A stretch of DNA of 20,453 bases from an uncultured Coriobacteriaceae bacterium. GTDB taxonomy: Bacteria > Actinomycetota > Coriobacteriia > Coriobacteriales > Atopobiaceae. The DNA lies in NCBI GenBank assembly GCA_900549525.1, contig UWSJ01000029.1, forward strand, positions 1-20,453, in the 5' to 3' direction. Below, one piece after another: positions 1 through 7,767 of the stretch. Made by a program: the position numbers and the translations under genes. The notes beneath the pieces are model-generated. The model saw only the letters and a program-made list of their open reading frames with translations, was not told the DNA's origin and made no database searches. Each line of letters starts with the position of its first letter. Within the stretch, counting starts at the first letter, position 1.

Positions 1-712
1 ACACGGCGTACTCGGTGCACTGCTTGCCCGCGTAGGTCACGTAGCCGCCGCGACGGGCGAGCTCCTCGACCTCGGGCCGGTCGAAGCCGAAGCGTTCGGG
101 CTGCTCGGCCGCGAGCTCGGCCAGGGGCTTGCCGCCGAAGTTCACGTGCGAGAAGGCCGCGAACTGCGAGAAGCCGTGCTCGCCCAGCATGTAGGCGCAG
201 ATGGAGTGCTGGTCGACGCCCGTCTTGGCCGCGATGGCGTTGCGCAGGCGTGCGGAGTCGAGCGCCGTGCCGGAGCCGATGACGCGACGCGGGTCGCAGC
301 CGGAGAGGCGCCAGATCTCGGTGCAGACCACGTCGCACGGGTTGGAGATGGATACCCAGACGCCCTTGAAGCCGGCGTCGGCGATGCGGGCCACGAAGGT
401 GCGGGCGATATCGGTGGTCACGAAGAGCTCGCCGTCGCGATCGGTGGCGGAGGCGGTGACCTCGCCGGCGGCGTTCACGATGACGTCGCAGCCGGCCAGG
501 CGCTCGTACTCGTCGCCCACGGCCACGATCTTGCAGGAGCGCGGATAGAACGACAGCGCGTCAGAAAGATCCTGCGCCTCGCTCGTGAGCTTCTGCGCCT
601 TGACGTCGGCGAGATAGAGCTCGTCGGGAATCCCCTGCATGAGTAGGGCGTTCGCAACGTGCGCGCCCACGTGACCCATGCCCACGATGCCAATCTTGCG
701 GATGAGTGCCAT
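1..712 (-). CDS. L-2-hydroxyisocaproate / L-lactate dehydrogenase family protein (partial, C-terminus beyond window)
   Basis: NAD-dependent 2-hydroxyacid dehydrogenase of the LDH/MDH superfamily, interconverting a 2-oxoacid and an L-2-hydroxyacid in the cytoplasm. The 237 visible residues begin with a Rossmann fold: GMGHVG at residues 11-16 and Asp36 at the end of the second strand (ADVK), which favours NAD. The catalytic set is visible: Arg92 in the mobile loop, Asp152 and Arg155 in the LDSAR segment, and His179 in GEHG. The run LGEHGFSQFAAFSHV is closer to L-2-hydroxyisocaproate dehydrogenases than to classical lactate dehydrogenases, so the substrate may be a branched 2-oxoacid; this is inference. 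The family is about 310 residues, so roughly 70 C-terminal residues lie before position 1. The ATG at 712 follows a GGGGGA ribosome binding site. It is divergent from the methyltransferase at 885. Confidence 0.85.
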   Translation of the reverse strand, partial: MALIRKIGIVGMGHVGAHVANALLMQGIPDELYLADVKAQKLTSEAQDLSDALSFYPRSCKIVAVGDEYERLAGCDVIVNAAGEVTASATDRDGELFVTTDIARTFVARIADAGFKGVWVSISNPCDVVCTEIWRLSGCDPRRVIGSGTALDSARLRNAIAAKTGVDQHSICAYMLGEHGFSQFAAFSHVNFGGKPLAELAAEQPERFGFDRPEVEELARRGGYVTYAGKQCTEYAV

Positions 713-884
713 ACGTTCCCCCTGTCTCGGCGCGGGACGACGGCCGGGATGCCAACGTGCCCGCACGCCGAACGAATTGCAGCTACGGTAGCACTGTGAG
801 CAGCTTCGTGACGTGACATCCGCCGCTCGAGAACCGTAAGATACCTACGCTCGAAGAAACGCACCGCGAGAAGGGCAGACAATC

Positions 885-2063
885 ATGGGCTTCAAGACAT
901 ACACCTGCCCCATCGCACGTCAATGTGGCGGCTGCGAGTGGCTAGCCGTCCCCTATCCCATCCAGCTCAGGCGCAAGCGCGAAGCCGTGCTGAACCTGTT
1001 CGCCGACGTCCTGCCAAAAGGCCTCGACGTCCCCATTCACGGCATGGACGAGCTGGGGCTCGAGCCTGTGCACTACCGCCACAAGGCCGCCACGCCCTTC
1101 GCCCCCGGCCGAAGGGGAGCCGTGCGCTCAGGCTTCTACGCACGGGGCTCGCACCGCATCGTCCCGTGCGCGTCGTGTCTGGTGGAGGCACCCGGTGCGC
1201 GCGAGGCGCTCTCTGCCGTGGCGCGAGCGGCAGAGGAGCTGCACGTCCCCGCCTACGAGGAGGATCGCGGGCGCGGCATGCTTCGCCACGCCGTCGTACG
1301 CGTGGGCTGGGCCACCGACGAGTGCCTGCTCACCGTCGTCACGAACGGCCGCGACATCTCCCGCGAGGAGCAGTTCGTCGAGCGCATTCTCGCACATGCG
1401 CCGCACGTCACGGCCATCGCACAGAACGTCAACCAGCGCCGCACCAATGCCATTCTTGGCCGCGAGACGCAGGCGCTCTACAACGGCGGGTCGATGGTAG
1501 ACGAGCTGCTGGGCTGTTCATTCCTGATTGGCCCCACGTCGTTCTATCAAACCAACCCGGCCCAGACCGAGCAGCTCTACGACCTTGCGATTCGAGGCGC
1601 CAAGCTCGAGGGCGGCATGCGCGTGCTCGACGCGTACTGCGGCATCGGCACGATAGGGCTCTGCGCCGCGCGACGCACCAAGAACGTCGACATCGTGGGC
1701 GTCGAGCAGGTAGAGGGTGCCGTCAAGAACGCGCGCACCAATGCCCGGCGCAACGGGCTTGAGGGCCGGGCTCGGTTCGTGCGTGCCGACGCCACGGCCT
1801 ACATGCATGACGCAAAATGCGATCGGAGAGGGTTCGACGTCATCCTCATGGACCCGCCGCGCGCGGGATCGACGCAGGAGTTTCTCGACGGGGTTCTGGG
1901 CCTGGCCCCCATGCGCGTCGTGTACATATCCTGCAACCCGGAGACGCAGCGCAGAGACATCGATGCGCTGCTGCGGGGTGGCTACGCCATCAAGTCGCTT
2001 GACGTGGTGGACATGTTCCCGCACACCAAGCATGCCGAGACGGTCATGGTGCTCGGCCGCTAG
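885..2063 (+). CDS. Class I SAM-dependent RNA m5U methyltransferase, TrmA/RlmC/RlmD family
   Basis: Transfers a methyl group from S-adenosylmethionine to C5 of a uridine in 23S rRNA or tRNA. The 392-residue protein opens with an iron-sulfur cluster motif (Cys8, Cys14, Cys17 in CPIARQCGGCEW, with Cys98 the probable fourth ligand). There is no N-terminal TRAM domain, as in RlmC. The SAM-binding fold follows: LDAYCGIGTIGL at 248-259, an acidic loop VGVEQ near 271-275, and MDPPRAG at 322-328. The catalytic nucleophile is Cys350 in ISCNPE, and the general base Glu385 lies in HAETVM. The family is certain. The exact target (U747, U1939 or tRNA U54) cannot be decided from sequence alone, though automatic annotation usually names such proteins RlmD. 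The ATG at 885 follows AGAAGG with a somewhat long spacer. Confidence 0.9.
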   Translation: MGFKTYTCPIARQCGGCEWLAVPYPIQLRRKREAVLNLFADVLPKGLDVPIHGMDELGLEPVHYRHKAATPFAPGRRGAVRSGFYARGSHRIVPCASCLVEAPGAREALSAVARAAEELHVPAYEEDRGRGMLRHAVVRVGWATDECLLTVVTNGRDISREEQFVERILAHAPHVTAIAQNVNQRRTNAILGRETQALYNGGSMVDELLGCSFLIGPTSFYQTNPAQTEQLYDLAIRGAKLEGGMRVLDAYCGIGTIGLCAARRTKNVDIVGVEQVEGAVKNARTNARRNGLEGRARFVRADATAYMHDAKCDRRGFDVILMDPPRAGSTQEFLDGVLGLAPMRVVYISCNPETQRRDIDALLRGGYAIKSLDVVDMFPHTKHAETVMVLGR

Positions 2064-2088
2064 CACGCCGCCCGGTCAGTACGCGAAG

Positions 2089-2364
2089 CTATGCTTCCGA
2101 GGCCGTTCCGTGGGCCGCGTCGGCGCCGTCGTCAGGCACGAGGGTGATCTCCGGACGACAACCAAACACTGCCGCTATGTCGGACATAGTCTTGAGCGTC
2201 GGGTTTGTCCTGCCGTTCTCGAACCGGCTGATAAACGCCTGCTGCAGGCCGGCACTCTCGGCCACCTGGGACTGGGTCATACCCTTCTCCCGGCGAATGT
2301 GCGCGAACGTCTGACCGACGGCTACGCTGAGCCGATGAGCGCCCGTCCCCTTCTGAATCCTCAT
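2089..2364 (-). CDS. Small XRE-family helix-turn-helix regulator, HigA-like
   Basis: Ninety-one residues with a Cro/C1-type DNA-binding domain at about residues 14-70: an initial helix, then GMTQSQVAESAGL, the recognition helix QQAFISRFENGRTNP, and a closing helix LKTMSDIAAVFG. The tail PEITLVPDD resembles antitoxins of HigBA-type systems, but no toxin gene is adjacent, so it may be an orphan antitoxin or a stand-alone regulator. The start at 2364 is chosen because the fold begins soon after it and GGAGG/GGGG motifs precede it. Reading further upstream to 2538 adds only residues without domain character. Its end is 25 bases from the stop of the convergent methyltransferase gene. A 13-bp inverted repeat at 2403-2415 could be its own operator. 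Autoregulation is inference. Confidence 0.72.
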   Translation of the reverse strand: MRIQKGTGAHRLSVAVGQTFAHIRREKGMTQSQVAESAGLQQAFISRFENGRTNPTLKTMSDIAAVFGCRPEITLVPDDGADAAHGTASEA

Positions 2365-2393
2365 ATGTGCCCCACGCCTCCATGGGTCTCGAC

Positions 2394-2415
2394 AGTGTAC
2401 GTAGTACCCCGTACT
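2394..2415 (-). promoter_or_regulatory. Candidate promoter and operator of the XRE regulator
   Basis: On the minus strand a perfect inverted repeat AGTAC-GGG-GTACT (2403-2415) sits directly before a -10-like TACACT (2399-2394), about 30 bases upstream of the start codon at 2364. The repeat would occupy the spacer between -10 and -35, a common place for an autorepressor site. No convincing -35 box is visible. Confidence 0.35.
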
Positions 2416-2704
2416 CGCGCACAGAAACCTTTGAAGCAAATAAAACCCATCGTCCTGCGAAGGCGTAGAACCCCGGTTGTCCGGGTTCAAACGGTGCCCG
2501 CGCTGACGCAATCGATTTGCTTGCCAACGACCCCCCATTTTGGGGTAGTTGACCGAAAAAAACCAACTATCTATAAGTTATTGATTAAATGCACTGATAT
2601 TGCATAAGTTATTAATAATATAGCCTATATTGAATATAATTATTCGAATATGTTATCAGAATTGTTTCTGCCTATCAGCAATTTGTTCAATTGTGCGACA
2701 ACGC

Positions 2705-2750
2705 CGGTTCAATGGGCTCGTTTGCGCTTGCCACAGCGCCACATGAACCG
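2705..2750 (-). other. Nested stem-loop downstream of purN
   Basis: CGGTTCA (2705-2711) pairs with TGAACCG (2744-2750), and an inner stem GCGCT (2724-2728) pairs with AGCGC (2735-2739). The structure begins 21 bases past the purN stop on the minus strand. It has no U-tract after it in that direction, so it is not a standard intrinsic terminator. It could protect the 3' end of the mRNA or assist termination. Confidence 0.3.
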
Positions 2751-2771
2751 AAAAGAGGTCGCGACAAGCCC

Positions 2772-3503
2772 CTACTCGGCCACCTCGACGACACCGTCGG
2801 GACGCACCCGGACGCGCCCTTCCGCAAGCAGCTGAACGGCATCCGGATAGAGCACGTGCTCCACCTCGTGGATGGCCGCCTCGAGCTCGTCGACCGTCCA
2901 ACCCTCACGCACGACCACGGGGCGCTGGGCGAGGATGGGGCCAGCGTCGTAGTCGGCGTTGGCGAAGTGCACCGTGACGCCACTGACCTTGACACCTCGC
3001 GCGTAGGCGTCGGCGATGGCGTGGGCACCCGGGAAGCTCGGAAGCAGCGCCGGGTGCAGGTTCACCACGCGATTGGGGAACATCGCGAGTATGGGCTCGT
3101 GCACCATGCGCATGTAGCCGGCCATGATGACGTAGTCGACGTGGCGGGCGTAGAGCGCGCTAGCGATGACCTCGTCGGCGGCCATGGGGTCGGCATAGAC
3201 CTCCTTGGAAAGCGTGAGGGTCTGCAGGCCCGCCGCCTCGGCGCGCGTAAGGCCGTAGGCCGAGGGGCGGCTGGACACGACGAGCTCGATGGATGCGTTA
3301 AGCGTACCTGCGGCGATACGGTCGATAAGCGCCTGGAGGTTGGTGCCGGACCCGGAGAGGAGCACGCCGATGCGCAACGGCTCATCGTCACCGGCGGCGC
3401 GTCGAGCGGCGATGGCGGTCTGGAGCTCGTTGCCCGCCTGAGGGGCCACCGGCCCCTTGGCCTCTTCGTCGAGAGCCTGGTCGCTTAGGCTTTCACGTGC
3501 CAT
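2772..3503 (-). CDS. purN: Phosphoribosylglycinamide formyltransferase (GAR transformylase)
   Basis: Third step of de novo purine synthesis: transfers the formyl group of 10-formyltetrahydrofolate to GAR in the cytoplasm. The core begins at residue 43 with IGVLLSGSGTNLQALID, the phosphate-binding loop of the family. The catalytic trio is present as Asn148 and His150 in VNLHPALLPSFPG and Asp186 in ADYDAGPI. With the chosen start the protein is 243 residues against about 190-210 for typical PurN; the extra residues are a non-conserved N-terminal extension. The ATG at 3503 is preferred because GGGAG lies 5 bases upstream. In-frame ATGs at 3515 and 3518 lack a good ribosome binding site. It is separated from purM by a terminator and a 350-base gap, so it is probably transcribed at least partly on its own. 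Confidence 0.93.
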   Translation of the reverse strand: MARESLSDQALDEEAKGPVAPQAGNELQTAIAARRAAGDDEPLRIGVLLSGSGTNLQALIDRIAAGTLNASIELVVSSRPSAYGLTRAEAAGLQTLTLSKEVYADPMAADEVIASALYARHVDYVIMAGYMRMVHEPILAMFPNRVVNLHPALLPSFPGAHAIADAYARGVKVSGVTVHFANADYDAGPILAQRPVVVREGWTVDELEAAIHEVEHVLYPDAVQLLAEGRVRVRPDGVVEVAE

Positions 3504-3550
3504 GTGAACTCCCATCATCTGGCGCCTGCGCCGCGCTTTCATACAAACCT

Positions 3551-3578
3551 GCCCTCCGATTCTACCGAGCCGGAGGGC
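3551..3578 (-). other. Stem-loop upstream of purN
   Basis: GCCCTCCG (3551-3558) pairs perfectly with CGGAGGGC (3571-3578) around a 12-base loop. On the minus strand it is followed by AGGTTTGT, a poor U-tract. It lies about 50 bases before the purN start and could be a weak terminator for transcripts entering from purM or a leader structure of purN. Confidence 0.35.
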
Positions 3579-3843
3579 GGGAATGCGAGATTGCATCAAA
3601 AGACGCGGGTCCTGGCGTGAGCGATGCCTGAACGCGAGGCCCATGACGATCGTCACCGCTGTAGGACACCGTGGCGGAAAGCGCCCCCGTGGTGGCATCG
3701 GCCGAGACGGTCACCGTAGCCGTCACGACGGCGCTGCTCGAGTTCACGACATCCGCAGACACGGCATCCTCGGTAGTCTCGAAAATGAGGGCCTCACAGC
3801 GGGCCGACTCGACAGAGCCGGGACTGTGAGACCCTCTACGCAA
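3562..3843 (-). pseudogene. Possible remnant of a Spy0128-type pilin / surface-protein domain
   Basis: This 93-codon reading frame lies between purM and purN. Its middle part (residues about 32-65, from TATVTVSADATTGALSATVS to SGDD) has the alternating V/T pattern of the last strands of streptococcal-pilin isopeptide domains (TVTVTDNGDGTLTATVTYDGG...FTNTY). The FTNTY ending and everything upstream of this block are missing. The first residues are encoded by the purM terminator hairpin. Codon use is GC-rich and coding-like. The best reading is a leftover 3' fragment of a surface-protein gene, not a functional gene. A spurious frame is the main alternative. No ribosome binding site was recognised. 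Confidence 0.3.
3781..3836 (-). terminator. Intrinsic terminator after purM
   Basis: A 13-bp stem (3824-3836 with 3787-3799, one G-U wobble) contains a second inner 7-bp stem (3815-3821 with 3804-3810, one wobble) and a four-base loop. On the minus strand it is followed by ATTTTC. It starts 26 bases after the purM stop, so it should end or attenuate the purE-purM transcript before purN. Confidence 0.75.
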
Positions 3844-3861
3844 TCGCTATGATTTGCCGCG

Positions 3862-5010
3862 CTAGTTCGCCGCTTCGTCCGCGTAGCGCACCTGGCCGGA
3901 GCCATTCACGCACGTGCCAACACGGAACGGGTGCTCGCCGACCGCCTCGATCGCGGCGCGGACGGCGTCCTCGTCCTCGGCCGCACAGATGACGCAGAGG
4001 CCAACGCCCATGTTGAAGGTCTTGCATGCCTCGTTGGGAGAGAGCTGGGCGCGGTGGCACACCTCGTCGATGACGGGCGGCACGTGCCAGCCAAACTCGC
4101 AGGTAGTACCCGCCGCATTGGCATCTCCGGAGACGCGACGGTCAACCACGGCGTCAACGTCGGGCGCGAGCGCACGGTTGAGGTTCTCCGTGATGCCGCC
4201 GCCCGTGATGTGGGCAAGCGCGCGAACGGGGGCGCCGGCACGAAGGGCGGCGAGCACGGGCTTCACGTAGATGCGCGTGGGGCGCAGCAGCGCGTCGGCA
4301 AGCGTCTCGCCGCCGAGCGACTCGAGCGGACGCTCCAGTTCGGCACGCTTCTCGGCGGCCTCGGCCGTACCGGGCACCACGCCGTCGACGCCCAGCACGC
4401 GGCGCACGAGCGAGTAGCCATTGGAGTGGATGCCGGTGCTCGAGAGGCCCAGGATCACGTCACCGGGGCGTACGTTGGCCGGGTCGAGCATCTTCGGGCG
4501 ATCGACCACGCCCACGGCAAAGCCCGCGAGGTCGTAGTCGTCCGGACGCATGACGCCGGGGTGCTCGGCCATCTCGCCGCCTACGAGGGCGCAGCCCGCG
4601 AGCTTGCAACCGTCGGCCACGCCCTTCACGATCTGTGCCATGTGCGCGGCCTCGATGTGGCCAATCGCCACGTAGTCGAGGAAGAACAGCGGCTCGGCAC
4701 CACTGGCAAGGATGTCGTTCACGCACATGGCCACGAGATCCTGGCCCACCGTCTCGTGGCGGTCGAGAATCTGAGCAAGCACGAGCTTGGTGCCCACCCC
4801 GTCCGTGCCGGAGATGAGAACCGGGTCGGCCATGTCCTTGAGCGCCGCGGCCGAGAAGAGTCCGCCAAAGCCGCCAATACCGCCGATGACCTCGGGGCGA
4901 TTGGTGGAAGCGACCATCTGCTTGATGGCGTCGACCGCACGGGCTCCCTCCGCCGTGTCGACACCGGAGTCGGCGTAGGTAACCTGCGTGCTCTGCTCGT
5001 TCTCGCTCAT
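3862..5010 (-). CDS. purM: Phosphoribosylformylglycinamidine cyclo-ligase (AIR synthetase)
   Basis: Fifth step of de novo purine synthesis: closes the imidazole ring of FGAM with ATP to give AIR. The 382-residue protein has the PurM/PurL-type ATP-binding fold. A glycine-rich stretch GGIGGFGGLF at 43-52 and the signature ISGTDGVGTKLVLA at 67-80 are present, then QDLVAMCVNDILASGAEPLFFLDY around 90-112 and GGEMAEHPG further on. The C-terminal AIRS domain contains the conserved ITGGGITENLNRAL segment. The ATG at 5010 follows AAAGGA with a 7-base spacer; upstream in-frame codons lack the family's sequence. It lies 96 bases downstream of purF and in the same direction, so it is probably cotranscribed. 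A strong terminator follows its stop. Confidence 0.96.
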   Translation of the reverse strand: MSENEQSTQVTYADSGVDTAEGARAVDAIKQMVASTNRPEVIGGIGGFGGLFSAAALKDMADPVLISGTDGVGTKLVLAQILDRHETVGQDLVAMCVNDILASGAEPLFFLDYVAIGHIEAAHMAQIVKGVADGCKLAGCALVGGEMAEHPGVMRPDDYDLAGFAVGVVDRPKMLDPANVRPGDVILGLSSTGIHSNGYSLVRRVLGVDGVVPGTAEAAEKRAELERPLESLGGETLADALLRPTRIYVKPVLAALRAGAPVRALAHITGGGITENLNRALAPDVDAVVDRRVSGDANAAGTTCEFGWHVPPVIDEVCHRAQLSPNEACKTFNMGVGLCVICAAEDEDAVRAAIEAVGEHPFRVGTCVNGSGQVRYADEAAN

Positions 5011-5106
5011 CGATGTTCCTTTCGGCAGGTGAGGCGCCACTCGGCGCACGTTGTTGCTAGCTGTGGGTAGGGGCTTGGGCAAAACGCCTCGGCACAACGA
5101 CAAGCG

Positions 5107-6672
5107 CTATGCCTCGGCAACCTCGTCGATGCTCATGCGGCTCGTGGCGCTGGCACGAGAGAGGTTCTTGGGCTTGTAGCCCTCGAGGAACTTGCCCTTG
5201 GAGAAGCTCGCGGGAATCTCCACCGGGTACTCGCCCGTAAAGCAGGCCTTGCAGTAGCCGTCACAACTGCCGCCTTGGGCACACGAGGCACCGGGCACGG
5301 CCGCCTCTCCGGCCTCGGCAATCTCGGGCACGCAGGAGACGAGCCCCTCGGGCGAGAGGAACGCCAGGGAGTCGGCGCCAATGTAGTCACATATTTCGTC
5401 GACCGTCTTGCTCGCGCTGATGAGCTGATCCTGTGTGTCAGTGTCGATACCGTAAAAGCACGGCCAGGTGACCTCGGGCGAGTTAATGCGCATGTGCACC
5501 TCGGTGGCCCCGGCGTCCTTAAGCATGCGCACGATTTGCCTGGACGTGGTGCCGCGCACGATGGAGTCGTCGATGACCACAAGGCGCTTGCCGGCCACGT
5601 TGTCCACGAGGGCGTTGAGCTTGAGGCGCACGCCCAGCTCACGCAGCTCTTGGGTGGGCTGGATGAAGGTGCGCTGCACGTAGCGGTTCTTGATGAGACC
5701 CTCGCCAAAGGGCAGGCCAAGCTCGTGGGCAAAGCCCTCCGCCGGAGGCATGCCCGAGTCGGGCACGCCAATCACGAGGTCGGCGTCTGCGGGGGCCTCC
5801 TTCGCAAGCTGCACGCCCATGGCGTAGCGCATGGAGTACACCGAGCGGCCGTGGAAGCGCGAGTCGGGACGGGCGAAGTAGACGTCCTCGAAGATGCACT
5901 CGGCACGGGGTGCGGGCGGAATGGCCTGCTCGGAGATGAGGCCGTCGTCGGAAATGCGGATGATCTCGCCGGGACGTATGTCGCGCACGTAGGAGGCGCC
6001 CACGATGTCGAGGGCGCACGTCTCGCTCGCCACCACCCAGCCGTCGCCGCCCGGCAGCTCGCCCAGGCAGAGCGGACGGATGCCACGCGGGTCACGGAAG
6101 GCGTAGAGGGCGTTCTCGCGCACGAGCGCCATGGCATAGCCGCCCTCCATCATCTCCATGGCGTGCGCGATGCCGCCGCGCAGGTGGTGCGTCTTCTGCG
6201 TGAAGTAGCCGATAAGGCGGGCGGCCACCTCGGAGTCGGTGTGGGTGCGGAAGGGCACGCCGAGGTTGATGAGCTCGACGCGGAGTTGATCGAAGTTCAC
6301 GAGCGTGCCGTTATGCGCCAGCGCGATGATGACGTCGTTGATGGCGGAAAGGTGCGGCTGGGCGCTCTCCCAACCCTTGGAGCCTGCCGTGCCGTAGCGG
6401 ACGTGCCCAACGGCCACCTTGCCCGGCAGCGCCGAGAGGTCGGCGTTGGTGAAGACCTGGCTCACGAGGCCGAGGTCCTTGCGCACCATGACGGTGGAGC
6501 CGTCGCCAACGGCGATGCCGGCGCTCTCCTGGCCGCGGTGCTGCAGCGCATGAAGGCCAAAATACGTGGTACGCGCCACGTCGCGGTTGGGCGCCCACAC
6601 GCCGAAGACGCCGCACTCGTCGTGCAGAACGTCCTCGTCGCTCATGTCGCGGATCGGTGCGTCTTCGTGCAT
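5107..6672 (-). CDS. purF: Amidophosphoribosyltransferase
   Basis: Committed first step of purine synthesis: uses glutamine-derived ammonia to convert PRPP to 5-phosphoribosylamine. The 521-residue protein is of the Bacillus type, made with a propeptide: the N-terminal nucleophile is Cys20 in HDECGVFGVW, so 19 residues must be removed. The glutaminase domain shows LQHRGQESAG and GHVRYGTAG, and the PRPP-binding loop is VVIDDSIVRGTTS. Cysteines in AECIFED, WPCFYG and the pair in YCKACFTGEYP match the four ligands of the 4Fe-4S cluster known in the B. subtilis enzyme, suggesting oxygen sensitivity. The ATG at 6672 follows GAAGGG. It is 102 bases downstream of the sortase gene and upstream of purM in the same direction. 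Feedback control by purine nucleotides is known for the family. Confidence 0.96.
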   Translation of the reverse strand: MHEDAPIRDMSDEDVLHDECGVFGVWAPNRDVARTTYFGLHALQHRGQESAGIAVGDGSTVMVRKDLGLVSQVFTNADLSALPGKVAVGHVRYGTAGSKGWESAQPHLSAINDVIIALAHNGTLVNFDQLRVELINLGVPFRTHTDSEVAARLIGYFTQKTHHLRGGIAHAMEMMEGGYAMALVRENALYAFRDPRGIRPLCLGELPGGDGWVVASETCALDIVGASYVRDIRPGEIIRISDDGLISEQAIPPAPRAECIFEDVYFARPDSRFHGRSVYSMRYAMGVQLAKEAPADADLVIGVPDSGMPPAEGFAHELGLPFGEGLIKNRYVQRTFIQPTQELRELGVRLKLNALVDNVAGKRLVVIDDSIVRGTTSRQIVRMLKDAGATEVHMRINSPEVTWPCFYGIDTDTQDQLISASKTVDEICDYIGADSLAFLSPEGLVSCVPEIAEAGEAAVPGASCAQGGSCDGYCKACFTGEYPVEIPASFSKGKFLEGYKPKNLSRASATSRMSIDEVAEA

Positions 6673-6774
6673 TGGTGACCCTTCCCAGTCGGTTCGATAC
6701 CCGTGCTGACCGCTCCCCGACGGTCTTGGACAGCACCGATGGACGCACGAGGCGAGCCGTCGGCTCATCCAAAT

Positions 6775-7755
6775 CTAGCTCGCTTGTGTGTCAACCTCGG
6801 ACTTGAGGGCGCACACGACAAGGCCGCGGCCGTTCCCCTGTCCAAAGTTGTTGTCGTAGTCACAGGTGGCGAGCGTGAGCACCTTCGAGACAGTTCCCAC
6901 GGCCTCGTCGGCCTTGCCGCTCTTGGTCGTTGCCTGGGCGAGGCGCCCGGCGAGGTAGTTGTGGAAGTCATCCTCCGAGGGGAACGAGAGGGTGCGGGCT
7001 GAGCCGTCGGTGGCGGCCACCTTGTAGTAGAACAGCGGCTCGAGCTCATAGGTGGCGTCCTCGGTGACGTACCAGACGGTCGTCGTCTGGTCGAAGACCT
7101 GCTGGTCGGAAAGGTTCTCGAGCGGCGTGAACATGTCACCGTTGGCAAGGTGGTGCCCATAGATGAGCGTCTGCTGCTCGAGCATGCCGGGGGCCGTGTT
7201 CTCGTAGTCCATGAAGACCTGGCCGCCGATGCTCCACTCACCCGTGGCGGTGTGGTGCAGGTAGTAGTCGTTGTCGTCTGCCTGGTACACGGGGAAGTTG
7301 ATGGTGGTGCCCGGAACCTGCACCCAGCCCACCACGTCGGGGTTCACGGCCTTGAGGCCCGCCCAGTCGACCTGCGGCCCCTCGGGTGCCGCCGGGTCGT
7401 CGGAGACGGTGACGTATGCCGCGAGCTTCTCGTTATTGACCGCCTGCGCGTGATAGTTGAACTGCGCGACGCCCCAGATGCCACCGGCAACGAGCAGGAG
7501 CACGACGCCCAGCCCAATGAGCAGATTAGAGAGCAGGTTAGAGCGCCGCCTGCCTCCCGCACCACCACGACCACGAGAACGCCGCGAGGAGGCCTTGCGC
7601 GCATCTTGCCCCACGTAGCCCGCGCCACGATAGGCACCGGCCGCAGGGGCGTAGACGTTCTCGACAGGCATGACAGGCGCGGGCTGGCCGGTTGCGCCAG
7701 CTGGCACAGAGGCCTGCTCCTTGAAGTGCTTCGCTCTCCTCGGAGTGTCGGTCAT
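6775..7755 (-). CDS. Class B sortase
   Basis: Membrane-anchored cysteine transpeptidase that attaches sorted proteins to the cell wall or builds pili. The 326-residue protein has a basic, proline/alanine-rich cytoplasmic N-terminus and one transmembrane helix at about 74-99. The extracellular sortase domain runs from about 128. Class B features are VDWAGLKAVNPDVVGWVQVP, the catalytic His201 in IYGHH, Cys298 in TLATCDYD, and the probable Arg310. No LPXTG-type substrate is encoded nearby except a possible pilin-domain remnant at 3562-3843. Its ribosome binding site TAGGAG includes the purE stop codon, and only 12 bases separate the genes, so translation is coupled to purE. A perfect dyad GAGCCG-T-CGGCTC at 6754-6766 follows its stop. 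Its presence inside a purine operon is odd. Confidence 0.9.
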   Translation of the reverse strand: MTDTPRRAKHFKEQASVPAGATGQPAPVMPVENVYAPAAGAYRGAGYVGQDARKASSRRSRGRGGAGGRRRSNLLSNLLIGLGVVLLLVAGGIWGVAQFNYHAQAVNNEKLAAYVTVSDDPAAPEGPQVDWAGLKAVNPDVVGWVQVPGTTINFPVYQADDNDYYLHHTATGEWSIGGQVFMDYENTAPGMLEQQTLIYGHHLANGDMFTPLENLSDQQVFDQTTTVWYVTEDATYELEPLFYYKVAATDGSARTLSFPSEDDFHNYLAGRLAQATTKSGKADEAVGTVSKVLTLATCDYDNNFGQGNGRGLVVCALKSEVDTQAS

Positions 7756-7767
7756 ACGAGCGGGCTC

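Larger units (their letters stand above)
2365..2771. other. Gene-free interval with a strongly AT-rich tract
   Basis: About 400 bases lie between the XRE regulator and purN with no credible gene. Positions roughly 2560-2660 are almost only A and T, with repeated words such as ATAAGTTATT at 2573 and about 2604. They break sharply from the GC-rich surroundings. A short dyad CCCCA-TTT-TGGGG lies near 2535. The composition suggests acquired or degenerated DNA, or a protein-binding AT-rich promoter region. Nothing coding is recognised. Confidence 0.5.

Noticed and set aside
2455..2515. tRNA-like fragment containing GGGTTCAAAC
   Set aside because: The T-arm does not pair properly and no acceptor, D-arm or anticodon arm can be built around it.
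2365..2538. Longer start for the XRE regulator
   Set aside because: The extra residues look unlike protein domains and would cover the candidate promoter dyad.
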